Shown here: piece after piece, positions 48,697 through 59,245 of the stretch
Position numbering within the stretch: position 1 is the stretch's first letter
Layout of the letters: each line of letters begins with the position of its first letter
Assembly: GCF_016545825.1 (NCBI RefSeq)
Contig: NC_052614.1
Coordinates: forward strand, 4,440,630 to 4,504,629
From: Eucalyptus grandis
Taxonomy: Eukaryota; Streptophyta; Magnoliopsida; Myrtales; Myrtaceae
Reading direction: 5' to 3'
Length of the DNA: 64,000 nucleotides
Program-made: the position numbers and the translations under genes
The notes under the pieces: generated by a model
The model's input: the letters and a program-made list of their open reading frames with translations, nothing else
Database searches by the model: none
What the model was told of the DNA's origin: nothing

Positions 48697-48926
48697 GTTC
48701 TTGACATTAATATAAAACGTGCTAAGTAATATGCCATGACATTTTTATGATTATTGACCCATTACCATTTCAACAATTCAAACTTTTAGAAAATCGAGTT
48801 CATCCAGTGCTCGAATTCCGACATTGCCCATCATCTTTCTCCTTTCTGTTATTTTTTTTTTTCGTTGAACTAGGCGTGCAACCGTACAGAGGAACTAGAA
48901 CCCACCAAAAAAAACTTTGCAAAACT

Positions 48927-50597
48927 TCAAACGAGCAGGCGATAGATGGGCTTTAGGATCAAGTGCTTCGCTCTCGGCATCGACATCCCGAAGTCCTCGC
49001 TCATGTCCAGCTCCTTCGGCGACGTCCCCGCGGGCAGCTCCCAGTCAAAACAGTGCACTAATTGGGCCAAAACAAGGCGCACGTTTACGAGACCCAAGTG
49101 CATCCCCGGGCAGCCCCGCCGCCCCGACCCGAACGGTATGAGCTGGAAGTCCCGCCCCTTGACGTCCACGCCGCCGTCCGCAAACCTCTCCGGGCGGAAC
49201 TCCTCCGGGTCCTCCGCCCAAGCGCCGGCGTCTCTCCCGAGTGCCCACGCGTTCACGATGACCCGAGTCCCCTTCGGGACGTAATATCCGCCCATCTCGA
49301 TGCCCTCCGTGGACTCGTGTGGGATCAGGAGCGGGCCCGGCGGATACAGCCTCAAGCTCTCCTTCACCACCATGTCCATATAATTCAGCTTTGGCAGATC
49401 CGCCTCCTCGACGGTCCGCCCCAACCCGACGGCAGCTTCCAGCTCTCGCTGGAGGCGTTTCATCGCGTGCGGGTGGCGGATCAGCTCGGACATGGTCCAC
49501 TCGATCGCGGTGGACGAGGTTTCGTACGACGCGGCGATCATGTCGAGGGCCAAGGCCTTGATGTTGGTCCGACCCAGCACGTGAACCGGCTCGTCGTCTT
49601 GCGGCGAGCCGTTCATGGGGTGGCCCATGCCGGCGAGCAACGTGTCTATGAAGTCGCCCTCGTATTTTCCTGTCGTGTCTTCCTCGTGTTCTCTAATGAT
49701 GTCCTCCAGTACCTTATCCACGGCTCGATTAACAGCTTTCGCACGCCGAGTTATTCCCTGTAGAGGTTTTCGGTTTTCAAAATATTATCTTCACAACAAA
49801 CCAGAAAAGATGTTCTAGAAGCTGCAAATTCTTTGCATCTGTAAAAGATCAAGCTAGCTAGATTCATGCTGTTTATTTTAGCCTCTTATACTACACATAA
49901 ATTCAAAAACTGACACCTGAAGATCGAGAGCTCCAAGAAGAGGCACATAGTCTGCCAAATTGAAAGCCCCGGCTAAGTTCAGAGCCTCGTGAATCCCAGG
50001 CTCCAAGTTGAACTTATCCCTTGTGCTGCACCCCAATATCATCCTGCACGCCAAGTCCGCGATCAGCTGCCCCACCTCTGCGCTCACGTCCACCGCCTCA
50101 TGCTCTGCCGCCGCCGCCCTCACCCTCCTGACCACCTTCCCCAGCTCTTCCCTCCTCATTGGTGCGAAAGACTCAACCTTTGCCGGGCTCAGCAGCTGCA
50201 GCGTGCACAGCTTCTTCATGCCTCTCCAATATGCACCGCTCTCCGCAAACCCCATCCCCTTGTTGCCGTAAGACAAGTGGTGCAGGGCGTCCACGCTCGG
50301 GCGGCTCGAGAAGATGCCATCGTAGGTCTTGAGGACCAGCTCAGCCGCCTCCGGCGATGAGACCACTACCGTCGGCTTGTTGCCAAGGCGGAGGAACATG
50401 ATGGGGCCATAGGACTTGGCGAGGCTGTGGAGGCAGCGGTGGGGAAGGTTGCCCAGCTGGTGGAGGTTCCCGATGACCGGCAGCGGTGGCGGCCCCGGCG
50501 GCAGCTTGTGGGCTTGCTGGCAGCGGAGGTGGCGGAAGAAGAAGTAGAGAGTTACTAGAAGAGCGGTCGAGAGAATGGGGAGTAGGGAAGTCTCCAT
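48927..50597 (-). CDS. CYP736A: Cytochrome P450, CYP736A-like (copy 2)
   Basis: Exons 49917-50597 and 48927-49757 join in phase 0 over a 159-bp intron, giving 503 aa like copies 1 and 3. The start is chosen at the METSLLPILSTALLVTLYFF anchor; the upstream in-frame ATG at 50684 is less likely. Intact landmarks: KLPPGPPPLPVIGN, I-helix AASYETSST, ESLR (copies 1 and 3 have ESFR), PERF and FGSGRRGCPG. Distinctive residues include WTMSELIRHP after the I-helix and the tail FGMSMPRAKHLILKPIYRLLV split as FGMSMP and LKPIYR. No lesion seen. Its 3' end lies 230 bases from the copia insertion, which may have altered its terminator context. Confidence 0.93.
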
Positions 50598-50868
50598 TTG
50601 CAGGTGGAAGGCTGTTTCTTGTTTTGGCGCAGAAGGTCTTTGTAGAGGAAGAGGATGAAGCGGGCGGAGATGTGGAGAGTCCATGAACGACTTGCCTTTT
50701 GGACGGTGGCGAGCGGTGGCGACTGCGACAAGATGAAGTGGGCCTCCACCTCAACGACCGACGTGAGTTGGGCTTTCAGCTGGCTGCACCTGATTTGATA
50801 TTTCGGTCGACTAGACTTTTACCTAACACTCTTCGCATGTGTATTTCAATACCTAATAGGCTAGATTG
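50598..50868 (-). promoter_or_regulatory. Upstream region of P450 copy 2
   Basis: It is shared with copies 1 and 3 up to CGGTCGACTAGACTTT, then joins the connector start ACCTAACACTCTTCGCATG at 50821. The junction is the same as in copy 3, unlike copy 1. Confidence 0.45.
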
Positions 50869-51290
50869 TGGTCCTCGGCATGACCTTAAACTGCAGCGCT
50901 CCGGGGGGACAACCCCGATAACAAGGCCCTTGGGCACGGATCGGTGCCTCGCCCTTGCGCTTTCGCGGGCTCCCGGCGCACAAGGGGGTACTCCTGATTC
51001 CCCGGGAGGAAAAATAAGGGTTGGGGGCAAAGTCCTGGCCGCCGTAAAACACACTAGAACCAGGCATTGGTCCTCGGCAAGACCTTAAACTGCAGCATTC
51101 CGGGGTGGGGGGGGGGACAACCCCGATAACAAGGCCCCTGGGCATGGGTTGGTGCCTCACCCCCACGCTTCCGCGGGCCCCCGGCGCACAAGGGGGCACT
51201 CTTGGTTCCCGGGAGGAAAAATAATGGTTGGGGGCAAAGTCCTGGCCCCCGTAAAACACATTAGAACCAGGCATAGGACCTGAGCATGTC
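50869..51290. repeat. GC-rich tandem duplication inserted in the connector
   Basis: Units of about 199 and 207 bp (50869-51067, 51068-51274) begin TGGTCCTCGGCA and contain GACAACCCCGATAACAAGGC and GGGGGCAAAGTCCTGGCC; a degenerate third start follows to about 51350. The other two connectors are contiguous here, so this is an insertion specific to this unit. Confidence 0.85.
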
Positions 51291-51349
51291 CTTAAATTGT
51301 TCTTGTTATCGGAGTCAACCCCAACAGTAAAATGGGGTAATGATAACGT

Positions 51350-52047
51350 CGGATGATGAAGAGAGTAGGCTCTAGGTCATTGAGCTAGGTCTCAAATTTT
51401 GACAAATCTAGTCGAGCTCGCTAATTTGTTGCATTGGGAGGCATCCGAAATGCCTTGTATTTTAGTTTTAGGGCCTTGTCTTTTTTAAGTTAATTTTATT
51501 CTTTTTGGTTCCTAGTTTTAGGACTTTATTAAAAAGAGCCTCAATTAACTAATTGAGAAAATTTTACAGTATCCAATGCAATGACTACCCTCATATTATG
51601 CATAATTGATATCTTGAAAATAGAGTTATTCCTAATAAAGTGCACTCAACTAGTGCCCCATTGCCATGTTGGCAACTCAGATCTTAATAAATGTGATGTA
51701 CTAATCCTTACACATATCTTGATTTCCTTCATCAATATGTGAAAATTAGATTGAATATCCTAGAATTATGTAGTTTGATCGTGACTATCCTCCTAACAAT
51801 ATATAGGCATAGGTAATTTTCGGAACATCCCATAATTATTTAAGATAATAACAAGGGAACAACTCCATCAAAATTAAGAGGTTTATTCCCTTTAACTCTT
51901 CCTTTTCAATCAATTTCTCATGCTTATAATTAAGCTCTTTCCCAAACTCACTTAAGTTAGAAAGCTGAGTTGGGCCTCTAAGCCTAGTTAGGCTTCACAA
52001 GATCAACCCCTTCATTCCCCACCCGACCCTCCATATGGATTTCGGCC
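51350..52047. repeat. Connector repeat, copy 2
   Basis: Matches 33628-34330 and 61910-62590 with scattered substitutions. No gene. Confidence 0.8.
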
Positions 52048-52325
52048 GATCAAACCATGCAGGCCGACCAGAAGAAAGAGAAAGTGAAAAAAGAATTAAA
52101 AATTAAAAAAAAAAATTAAAAATTTTGAAAAAAAAATTAAAATTGCCAGTCAGCTTTCGCTAGACGGCGGTGTCCACATTAGCGTCGGCCCGGCCAATTT
52201 TAGCCGGATGGACTAAATTAGCACAATTATAAAAAAAGTTTAAAACTAAATTGACTTAAAAAGAAAAGTTTATGACTAAATTGGCACAATTGCAATAGGT
52301 TTAGAACTTTTTTGGTAATTCTCCC
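52047..52325. mobile_element. GC-rich Mutator-like element, internally deleted copy
   Basis: The right terminal repeat (ATTGCAATAGGTTTAGAAC...GGTAATTCTCCC, ending 52325) and the adjacent AT-rich arm are kept, but the left terminal repeat and most of the GC-rich core are gone. Confidence 0.7.
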
Positions 52326-52533
52326 ACCGCAAAACAAAACAATCATATGGGGACCAAGTGTAAGCACTACCCACTTTGATACTCAATCATTCTATGAGCT
52401 TATCAGAGATATTTACAACACAGCCATCACGCAACTTCAGCTTCTTCCAGCTTTGAACTCGATGATACGATGCTTCAATAGAGCGGGCCAATCCATCGAA
52501 CCTGAGATGTCACTAGGTCCATCAGAAGTCTAG
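52326..52533 (+). pseudogene. Unidentified C-terminal exon-like ORF, copy 2
   Basis: Open like the copy at 35362-35569, with only a few residue changes (for example STTHFDTQSFYELIRD). The splice-like CCGCAG is CCGCAA here. Function not recognised. Confidence 0.5.
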
Positions 52534-52586
52534 CAGTGACCATTGTTTTCCTTTTTTCTATTTTTTTTTTTTTTTCAGATTCCCAT

Positions 52587-52746
52587 CTACTCATCATATT
52601 CTTGATCTGATCTCCTTGCCATAACCGTCATGCCAATGCCCTCGGAATCAGTCCAGTCTCCAATATGTCCCACATCTTCATCGTATCCTTTGAGGAAAAA
52701 ATCTGCACAATTCTTCCTAAACCCACGGTCATAGGGGTTTCGAAAT
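52587..52746 (-). pseudogene. TIP1: Last exon of a TIP1-like S-acyltransferase, copy 2
   Basis: The encoded residues are the same as in the copy at 35621-35780. Here two further exons of the same type of gene lie 0.6 kb upstream on the same strand (53355-53503, 53587-53665), but with a PHOX 3'-flank segment in between where an exon (N-E-M-A-N type region) would be expected. Confidence 0.75.
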
Positions 52747-53061
52747 CTGCCTTTCATCCGTGGAATGGTTGTGCCGGAGTTGGAGTTCGGGTTTTCAACC
52801 GTCAACGCAATGACTTCCCACATATTTATTGGGGAGAAGAAGCAGGGATCTCCATTTAGGATGTCAGCTTCATCACCATCATTGCCTCATATTTTTCCTC
52901 TTTAGGATAGAGTATGTACACTGGTTTAAAAGAAAATAAAAAAGAAAGTATTGTGTTTTATATGGTAGCACTGTATTCTGATTCATTTTAGTCGTTCTCG
53001 GAGAGGTCCATTTGTGGGTGTCGTTTGAATTGTAGGTGGTTCTTTGGTTCATTCATGTCCC
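52747..53061. repeat. Short PHOX 3'-flank segment, copy C'
   Basis: About 310 bases matching 17846-18160 and 56545-56850; homology stops after TTCATTCATGTCCC, where a different sequence begins with GAGTTATGAGGGGAAAAAATGCC. Confidence 0.8.
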
Positions 53062-53354
53062 GAGTTATGAGGGGAAAAAATGCCACCCGGGTCCCTGAGG
53101 TAGCTATAGCGCGAAGAGTTCTCCCTCTCGTTAGTGGTAATATTACGAGAAATCTGCCACAATTAAAAGCGAGAATATAAGGAATTTCGCCACTTTCATG
53201 AAAGGTCGCTGGGAGAGAAAGGGCGAAGAGTCCAACTAGACAAGTAATAGGAGTGTCGCATGCAATTGTGCCACTACAATAAACAAGTAGAAAAAAAGTG
53301 TTGTCGTTTTTCATTGCGACATGAAGATGTGCAATAAATTATGATGGATGTTAC
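53062..53354. other. Unassigned stretch between duplicated segments
   Basis: No gene seen. The string GTTATGAGGGGAAAAAATGCC occurs at about 53063 and again at about 53525, so part of this may be a displaced duplicate of S-acyltransferase intron sequence. Confidence 0.45.
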
Positions 53355-53665
53355 CTGATATGCTTGCAAAGCCGTCAATGCTGCAACACCTAAAAAGAGG
53401 AAAAACTCAGCTATGAGAAATGACATAGCACCAGTATGATGGCTCCAAGCATGTTTCAACCAAGCACCAAAAGAGGCCGGTGCAGCTGGATCACCCAGGA
53501 CTCCTGTATGCAAAGATTCTATTGTTATGAGGGGAAAAAATGCCATAAGCAGAATAAAATAATTCAGTGAAACTGATGAAACCTACTTGCAAGAGCAACT
53601 GCGCCGGCAATTGACATAGCCAATACTTCTAAAACTAGGAATACAAAGAAATCCCACTTGTTCTT
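53355..53665 (-). pseudogene. TIP1: Two internal exons of a TIP1-like S-acyltransferase
   Basis: Exons 53587-53665 and 53355-53503 join in frame (GCA-A / GA) with proper GT/AG borders. They encode KNKWDFFVFLVLEVLAMSIA with following GAVALARVLGDPAAPASFGA, then HHTGAMSFLIAEFFLFLGVA and ALTALQAYQ: a hydrophobic segment, a loop and another hydrophobic segment, as in the part of TIP1-class palmitoyltransferases after the DHHC domain. TIP1-class enzymes attach palmitate to proteins at Golgi/endomembranes. No ankyrin, DHHC or following exon is in the window, so this is a fragment. Confidence 0.78.
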
Positions 53666-53837
53666 CTGCATCACAATTGGAAAACTGTGAATTAAAATAT
53701 ATGAACAAGAAGGGAGACAGAAGGAAATGTAATTTGTTGAAGTGAGCTAATCTGAACTCCATGATAGCATCAACCTTGAAAATCGATTGTCAATCACATT
53801 TTGGAAACAATTAACTGATAGGCATGTAACATGAGAA

Positions 53838-55560
53838 ACTATGTTGAACCTCCTAGCTCTTCATCATTGGAAAAACGAGTGAAAGAGAAAGCTCAGAAAA
53901 AGAAAGGTAGCCGAATTGAGGGGAAGAAACCAATCGAAGAACCTAAGGAGATTGAGAATGTTAATAAAGTTGAGGAGAATAAGGCTGAGCAGATATTTGA
54001 GAGCAAGGATGAAGAAGGAGCTGAAGACAAGAAGCCAGAGAACAAGGCAGTAGTGGAGGAGAAAATCGTGAGCATACAGGACGAAGAGCCTAAGAAGACT
54101 GTAAAGTTGGTTTATGGAGAGGACATAAGATGGGCTCAGTTGCCAGTTAATCGTAGTCTCTTGCAGGTGAGAGAAGTGGTACGTGATCGCTTCCCGAGCT
54201 CCAGAGCTGTTCTTGTAAAGTACAGAGACCAAGAAGGTGACTCGGTCACAATTACTACTGATGAAGAACTAAGGTGGGCTGAGGCATCCACAGAACCACA
54301 GGGTTCTATCAGACTGTACGTCGTCCCAGTGAATCCTGACCAGGATCCATTTCACGCGAGACTTTCAGACAAGGATGACGATCATGACATTATTATCAAG
54401 AACAATGGAATTCAGGAGAATGGGCACGTGTTCAAAGCCGATGAAGCAGGAAAGAAGCCAACTTGCATTGATGACTGGATAATTAATTTTGCTCCACTTT
54501 TCAAGAATTATGTTGGCTTAGATTCTGATGAATACTTGGATCTTCATGAACTTGGTATGAAGCTTTATTCTGAAGCAATGGAGGAAACTATCACTAGCGA
54601 TGAGGCTCAAGGCATTTTCACAATAGCTGCCGAGAAGTTTCAAGAGATGGCAGCTCTAGCTTTGTTCAACTGGGGTAATGTCCACATGTCAAGGGCAAGA
54701 AAAGGTGTGCACTTACCAGAGGATGCTTCAGAGGATTCCTTGCTCGAGCAGATAAAAATTGCATATGATCGGGCATTAAAAGAGTATACAAGCGCAGGGA
54801 AGAGATTTGAATAAGCATTGAAGATTAAACCAGATTTCTATGAAGGATATCTAGCCCTAGGGCAGCAACAGTTTGAGCGGGCTAAACTTTCTTGGTATTA
54901 TGCACTAGGCAGCAAAGCTGACTTGGAAACATGGCCTTCTTCTGAGATTCTCCAGCTCTATAACTACGCTGAGGACAACATGGAAAAAGGCATGCAGATG
55001 TGGGAAGAATGGGAAGAGCAACGCCTGAAGGATCTCTCAAATCCAAATACCAGTAAAGTTCAGTTGCAACAATTAGGGTTGGATGGATCGTTCAATGAAA
55101 TGACAGCAAATGAAGCTGCTGATCAGGCTGCAAACATGAGATCTCAGATCAATCTATTATGGGGTAGCATGTTGTATGAGTGTTCCATCGTAGAATTCAA
55201 ATTAGCATTACCTGTCTGGCATGAATGTTTGGAAGTTGCGGTCGAGAAGTTTGAACTTGCTGGAGCTTCTCCAACGGATATAGCGGTTATGGTAAAGAAC
55301 CATTGTTCAAACAATGGTGCAATAGAAGGTAACATTTATGTACTCATTGTCATGTTGTGTTTTGTTGACTTATTAATCTTGAGAAGAAGCTGATCCTCTC
55401 CTGTGCGACAGGTTTAGGATTTAAAATTGATGAGATTGTACAAGCATGGAATGAGATGTATGAAGCTAAAAAGTTACGGAGTGGTGTTCCGTCATTCCGG
55501 TTGGAGCCATTGTTCCGCCGGCGAACATCCGGACTTCATCATGCTCTTGAACAACATTAA
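53838..55560 (+). pseudogene. Truncated PHOX copy lacking the TPR domain, with one nonsense codon
   Basis: Homology to the gene at 14597-16869 starts abruptly within [10 protein letters not shown] (corresponding to about 15143). The linker, PB1 domain ([24 protein letters not shown]) and C-terminal region are retained with few changes. Exons 53838-55328 and 55412-55560 keep the frame; the only disabling change is TAA at 54812-54814, where the parent has GAA (AGKRFE then stop). An ATG at 53831, supplied by the new flank, could start a 327-residue PB1-only product. All three TPR motifs are missing. The last exon ([20 protein letters not shown]) is intact. Confidence 0.93.
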
Positions 55561-57416
55561 GGTCCATGACCTTGTACAGGCTTTCCAAGACAGACATCAC
55601 TCTTGTTTTTCTCCACTTTTTGGGTTACATAATGCTGTTTGTTGAGGTATGTGGTGATGTCTTTTTATGACAAAACAATGTTGGTTCCTATTGCAGTTCC
55701 GGCCAAAATAAATGATTGTTGCTTAGAGTCTGGAGTTTTAAAATAGTCATTAATTGTCCCCAGTATTGCTTTCTCTCTAAGTCTTTACCACTATTATATC
55801 ATTGAATAATTAAGGAAAAGCCAGTTCTGGGTGTTGTCTGTTTTGATTTTCTGTAGGGGTCTCCTTGATTGCCCTTTCATCTTTTCCTTCGCTTGATGAT
55901 TTCTCCAAGTGAGGAAGAAAATGAAACCTTTGTGCTTTTTGATGGCAAATTTACGTTGTTAGTGCTCGTGAAGTTGTGAGATAAACATCTGCGAATAAAC
56001 CTTTGTTGAGAGCTTGTGAGGGATCTTTAGCTAATAGGACTTGGTTTTACTTTGCACCTTCACGATCAATAATGCTATTCTTATCAATGACCTTGTATTC
56101 TTGCTGCTATATGACTGCCTAGTGGCTACTGAAGAATCATCTAGATAATACGTGGTTATGCTTCTTGAGAAAAATAAGGGGGCATGGGTAGCGTTGTTGT
56201 ATCTGGAATTAGGAACCTCCAAAAGTCATCATTTGAGGATCTTGATGATGGATGGGATTGACTGTATCATTTGAGTATATTGCATTGACCTCTATAGCAT
56301 AGGTTGTTCTGCAGCTTTGTATATTATGCATGTGAATATTACTCTACAGGTGAATAATCAACAAGGTTAATGATGAGAAATTCTTAGCTAATGGCTTGTC
56401 TTGTATATCGGAAAATGACTCCTTAGTCCCTGGCAGTTAACCTCTTAGCTGCTTATTTCCCTTGGCGGGAATATCGTTTCTCTCTTTTGACTTTGGAGTT
56501 CTGGTCTGCAGGGTGTTTTTGCTTGTGGTCCATTCATTGCCTTTCATCCGTGGAATGGTTGTGCCGGAGTTGGAGTTCGGGTTTTCAACCGTCAACGCAA
56601 TGACTTCCCACATATTTATTGGGGAGAAGAAGCAGGGATCTCCATTTAGGATGTCAGCTTCATCACCATCATTGCCTCATATTTTTCCTCTTTAGGATAA
56701 AGTATGTACACTGGTTTAAAAGAAAATAAAAAAGAAAGTATTGTGTTTTATATTGTAGCACTGTATTCTGATTCATTTTAGTCGTTCTCGGAGAGGTCCA
56801 TTTGGGGGTGTCGTTTGAATTGTAGGTGGTTCTTTGGTTCATTCATGTCCCCTGTTAGTCACAGTGGGTCATGTTTGCTTGTATTTCTAATCTAGTGTCA
56901 ACTCCATCCTTTGTTCAACTTATTGGGGTTACACGAGTTTTGGTTAAATTGAAGTGTCTATCTTTGTGCCACATCAAATTTGCCAGGATGATGGCCATAA
57001 TCATGTGCGATTTCTTGTGTGGTCTTTTATCTGTCGGAACTGCATATTTCATATGATCTTGTGAATATCAGTCTGCTTGTTACTCCACAAACATTTGTTA
57101 TACTCAAAATTTCAGCACCGGTAGGCCCTCTCCACATTAACAGATACTTGTGAAGTTGGTTCTCAGATTAATTTGAAAGAGAATGCCCAGAAAAGTTTTT
57201 CATCAGTTAGTTCCTATCAATTGTGCGGAATGAATACAGGACCCAAGTGTGAAACCAGAAGAATCTTTTCTTAAGCAAGTACATACATTTCACATTGTTG
57301 AAATTTTCACTCAGTGAGCCCTTGTGGTTCACCTCGTGAGGTTCGCTACAACCATTAGTTCCATCTGCTTCACACAGAAAGCTTCATGAACAGTATAATA
57401 ATCTTCAATTCAGTCA
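55561..57416. repeat. PHOX 3'-flank, long copy C
   Basis: It parallels 16870-18754 base for base with small indels. The splice-like CTGCAG and plus-strand open segment are intact here: 56512-56649 reads GVFACGPFIAFHPWNGCAGV to a TAG, 46 codons. No known gene recognised. Confidence 0.75.
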
Positions 57417-57683
57417 TAATTTTTTTTTGGCTAATTTCGTCCTAAACCTTTTGTAATTGTATCGGCTGGCCAGAGGAAAGAGAAAGTGAAAAGGAAAAGA
57501 AAAAAAGAATTAAAAAATTCACAAAAAATATTTTAAAATTCGAAAAAAGTAAAAAAAAAAAACAAATTAAAAAATTGTTAAATTGGCACAATTATAAAAT
57601 GTTTGACTAAATTGACTAAAAAAAAAGTTTAGAACTAAATTAGCACAATTGCAATAGATTTAGAACTTTTTTGGTAATTCTCC
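57417..57683. mobile_element. Short Mutator-like miniature element, unit C
   Basis: Same element and position as 18755-19025 and 36690-36955; right end TTGCAATAGATTTAGAAC...GGTAATTCTCC. Confidence 0.65.
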
Positions 57684-58818
57684 CCGTACACATTACTCGG
57701 AAAACTTTCCCATCCTTAAAAGCACTTGCCCATGCATTCATCATTTGCTTGACCCCATGAGAACATAGGAACAGACAAGTGCTCCTTTCTCCGTACGGAA
57801 GCCACACAAAATCAAATGGCCCTAGCTTTGATTAATGAATTATTCCTAATTATTCGCCGAATTGGCTTTTGCTTAATTAAAGGGACACCATACGTTTTCG
57901 TAGCCAACCTTGATCTTTTGCCCGTCTTCTCTGGCAAATATCAAATCAAGCGCCAACCTTTCTTGTCCCAAAATATTAGATTAGATGCACTCGGCGACAG
58001 GAGCCCAACTCACCTGTTGCATTGGCCGCTCGCTACTATGCAAAAGGCCATTGGTTCACGCCTCTCCCCATCTCCGTCTCATCCCCTACCTCTACAAAAA
58101 CCCTCTGCACCAAAGCTAGAAACAACCTTCCCCTTGCAAATGGAGACTTCCCTGCTCGCCATTCTCTCGACCACTCTTTCTAATAACTCTCTACTTCTTC
58201 TTCCGCCACCTCCGCTGCCGGCAAGCCCACAAGCTGCCGCCGGGTCCACAGCCGTTGCCCATCATCGGGAACCTCCACCAGCTGGGCAATCTTCCCCACC
58301 GCCGCCTCCACAGTCTTGCCAAGTCCCACGGCCCCATCATGTTCCTCCGCCTCGGCAACAAGCCAACGGTGGTAGTCTCGTCGCCGGAGGCGGCCGAGTT
58401 GGTCCTTAGGACCTATGACGGCATCTTCTCAAGCCGCCCAAGCGTGGACGTTCTGCGCCACTTGTCTTACGGCAACAAGGGGATGCTGGCGGAGAGCGGT
58501 ACGTACTGGCGGGGCGTGAGGAAGCTGTGCACACTGCAGCTGCTGAGCCCAGCGAAGGTGGAGTCTTTTGCACCGATGAGGAGGGAGGAGCTGGGAAGGG
58601 TGGTCAGGAGGGTGAGGGCAGCGGCGGCAGTATGTGAGGCGGTGGACGTGAGGGCGGAGTTGGGGCAGCTGACTGGGGACTTGGCATGCCGGATGATATT
58701 GGGGTATAGCACGAGGGATAAGTTCAACTTGAAGCCTGGGATTAGCTAGTTTCTGAACTTGGCCGGGGCTTTCAATTTGGCAGACTATGTGCCTCTTCTT
58801 GGAGCTCTCGATCTTCAG
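57684..58818 (+). pseudogene. P450 pseudogene copy C (complete exon 1)
   Basis: Exon-1 homology runs from ATG 58140 to 58818 (679 bases against 681 in the intact genes: the +1 T shared with copies A and B and a 3-base deletion at KGMLAESG). After the frameshift it reads GNLPHRRLHSLAKSHGPIMF through LACRMILGYSTRDKFNLKPG, then a TAG at 58747. Exon 2 is reduced to its first 20-30 bases (about 58995) fused to RNase H-like sequence. It is the best preserved of the plus-strand copies. Confidence 0.9.
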
Positions 58819-58994
58819 GTATCACCATATCAGTTATCAGTTTAGCTTGCTGCATATTGTACAGTGATTTGGAATTTATGTGAAGCATAAATTGCAGCTT
58901 TGATCTTTTTACAAATGCAAAAATTTGCAGTTTCTAGTACAGCTTTTCTGGTTTGTTGGGTAGATGATATTTTGAAAATTGAAAGCCTATGTAG

Positions 58995-59245
58995 AGAATA
59001 ACTCGGTGTGCAAAACAGAGTTTAACTGTTACTTCAACTAATGAAAATGAGGAACTTGTTTAAGGGGTAGGTTTCTGGTTTCAAGTGAAACTATATGGAA
59101 TCTGAAACCGCTTAACCCTATTTACTGGTTGCATTAATTCTCGAAAATCGACATCCGAATACATTTTAATGTTAGCTGGCGGAGTTGTGTTATGGAAGAG
59201 TACGAAACAAACTTTTAACTGTTACTTCAACTAATAAAAATGAGG
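58995..59245 (+). mobile_element. Copia RNase H debris fused to P450 exon 2
   Basis: The join reads ITRCAK (P450) then QSLTVTSTN (RNase H). A second piece further on reads GCINSRKST and MLAGGVVLWKSTKQT, typical of copia RNase H. The same fusion is present in copy B (43299-43545) and its distal part in copy A (19667-19712). Confidence 0.7.
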
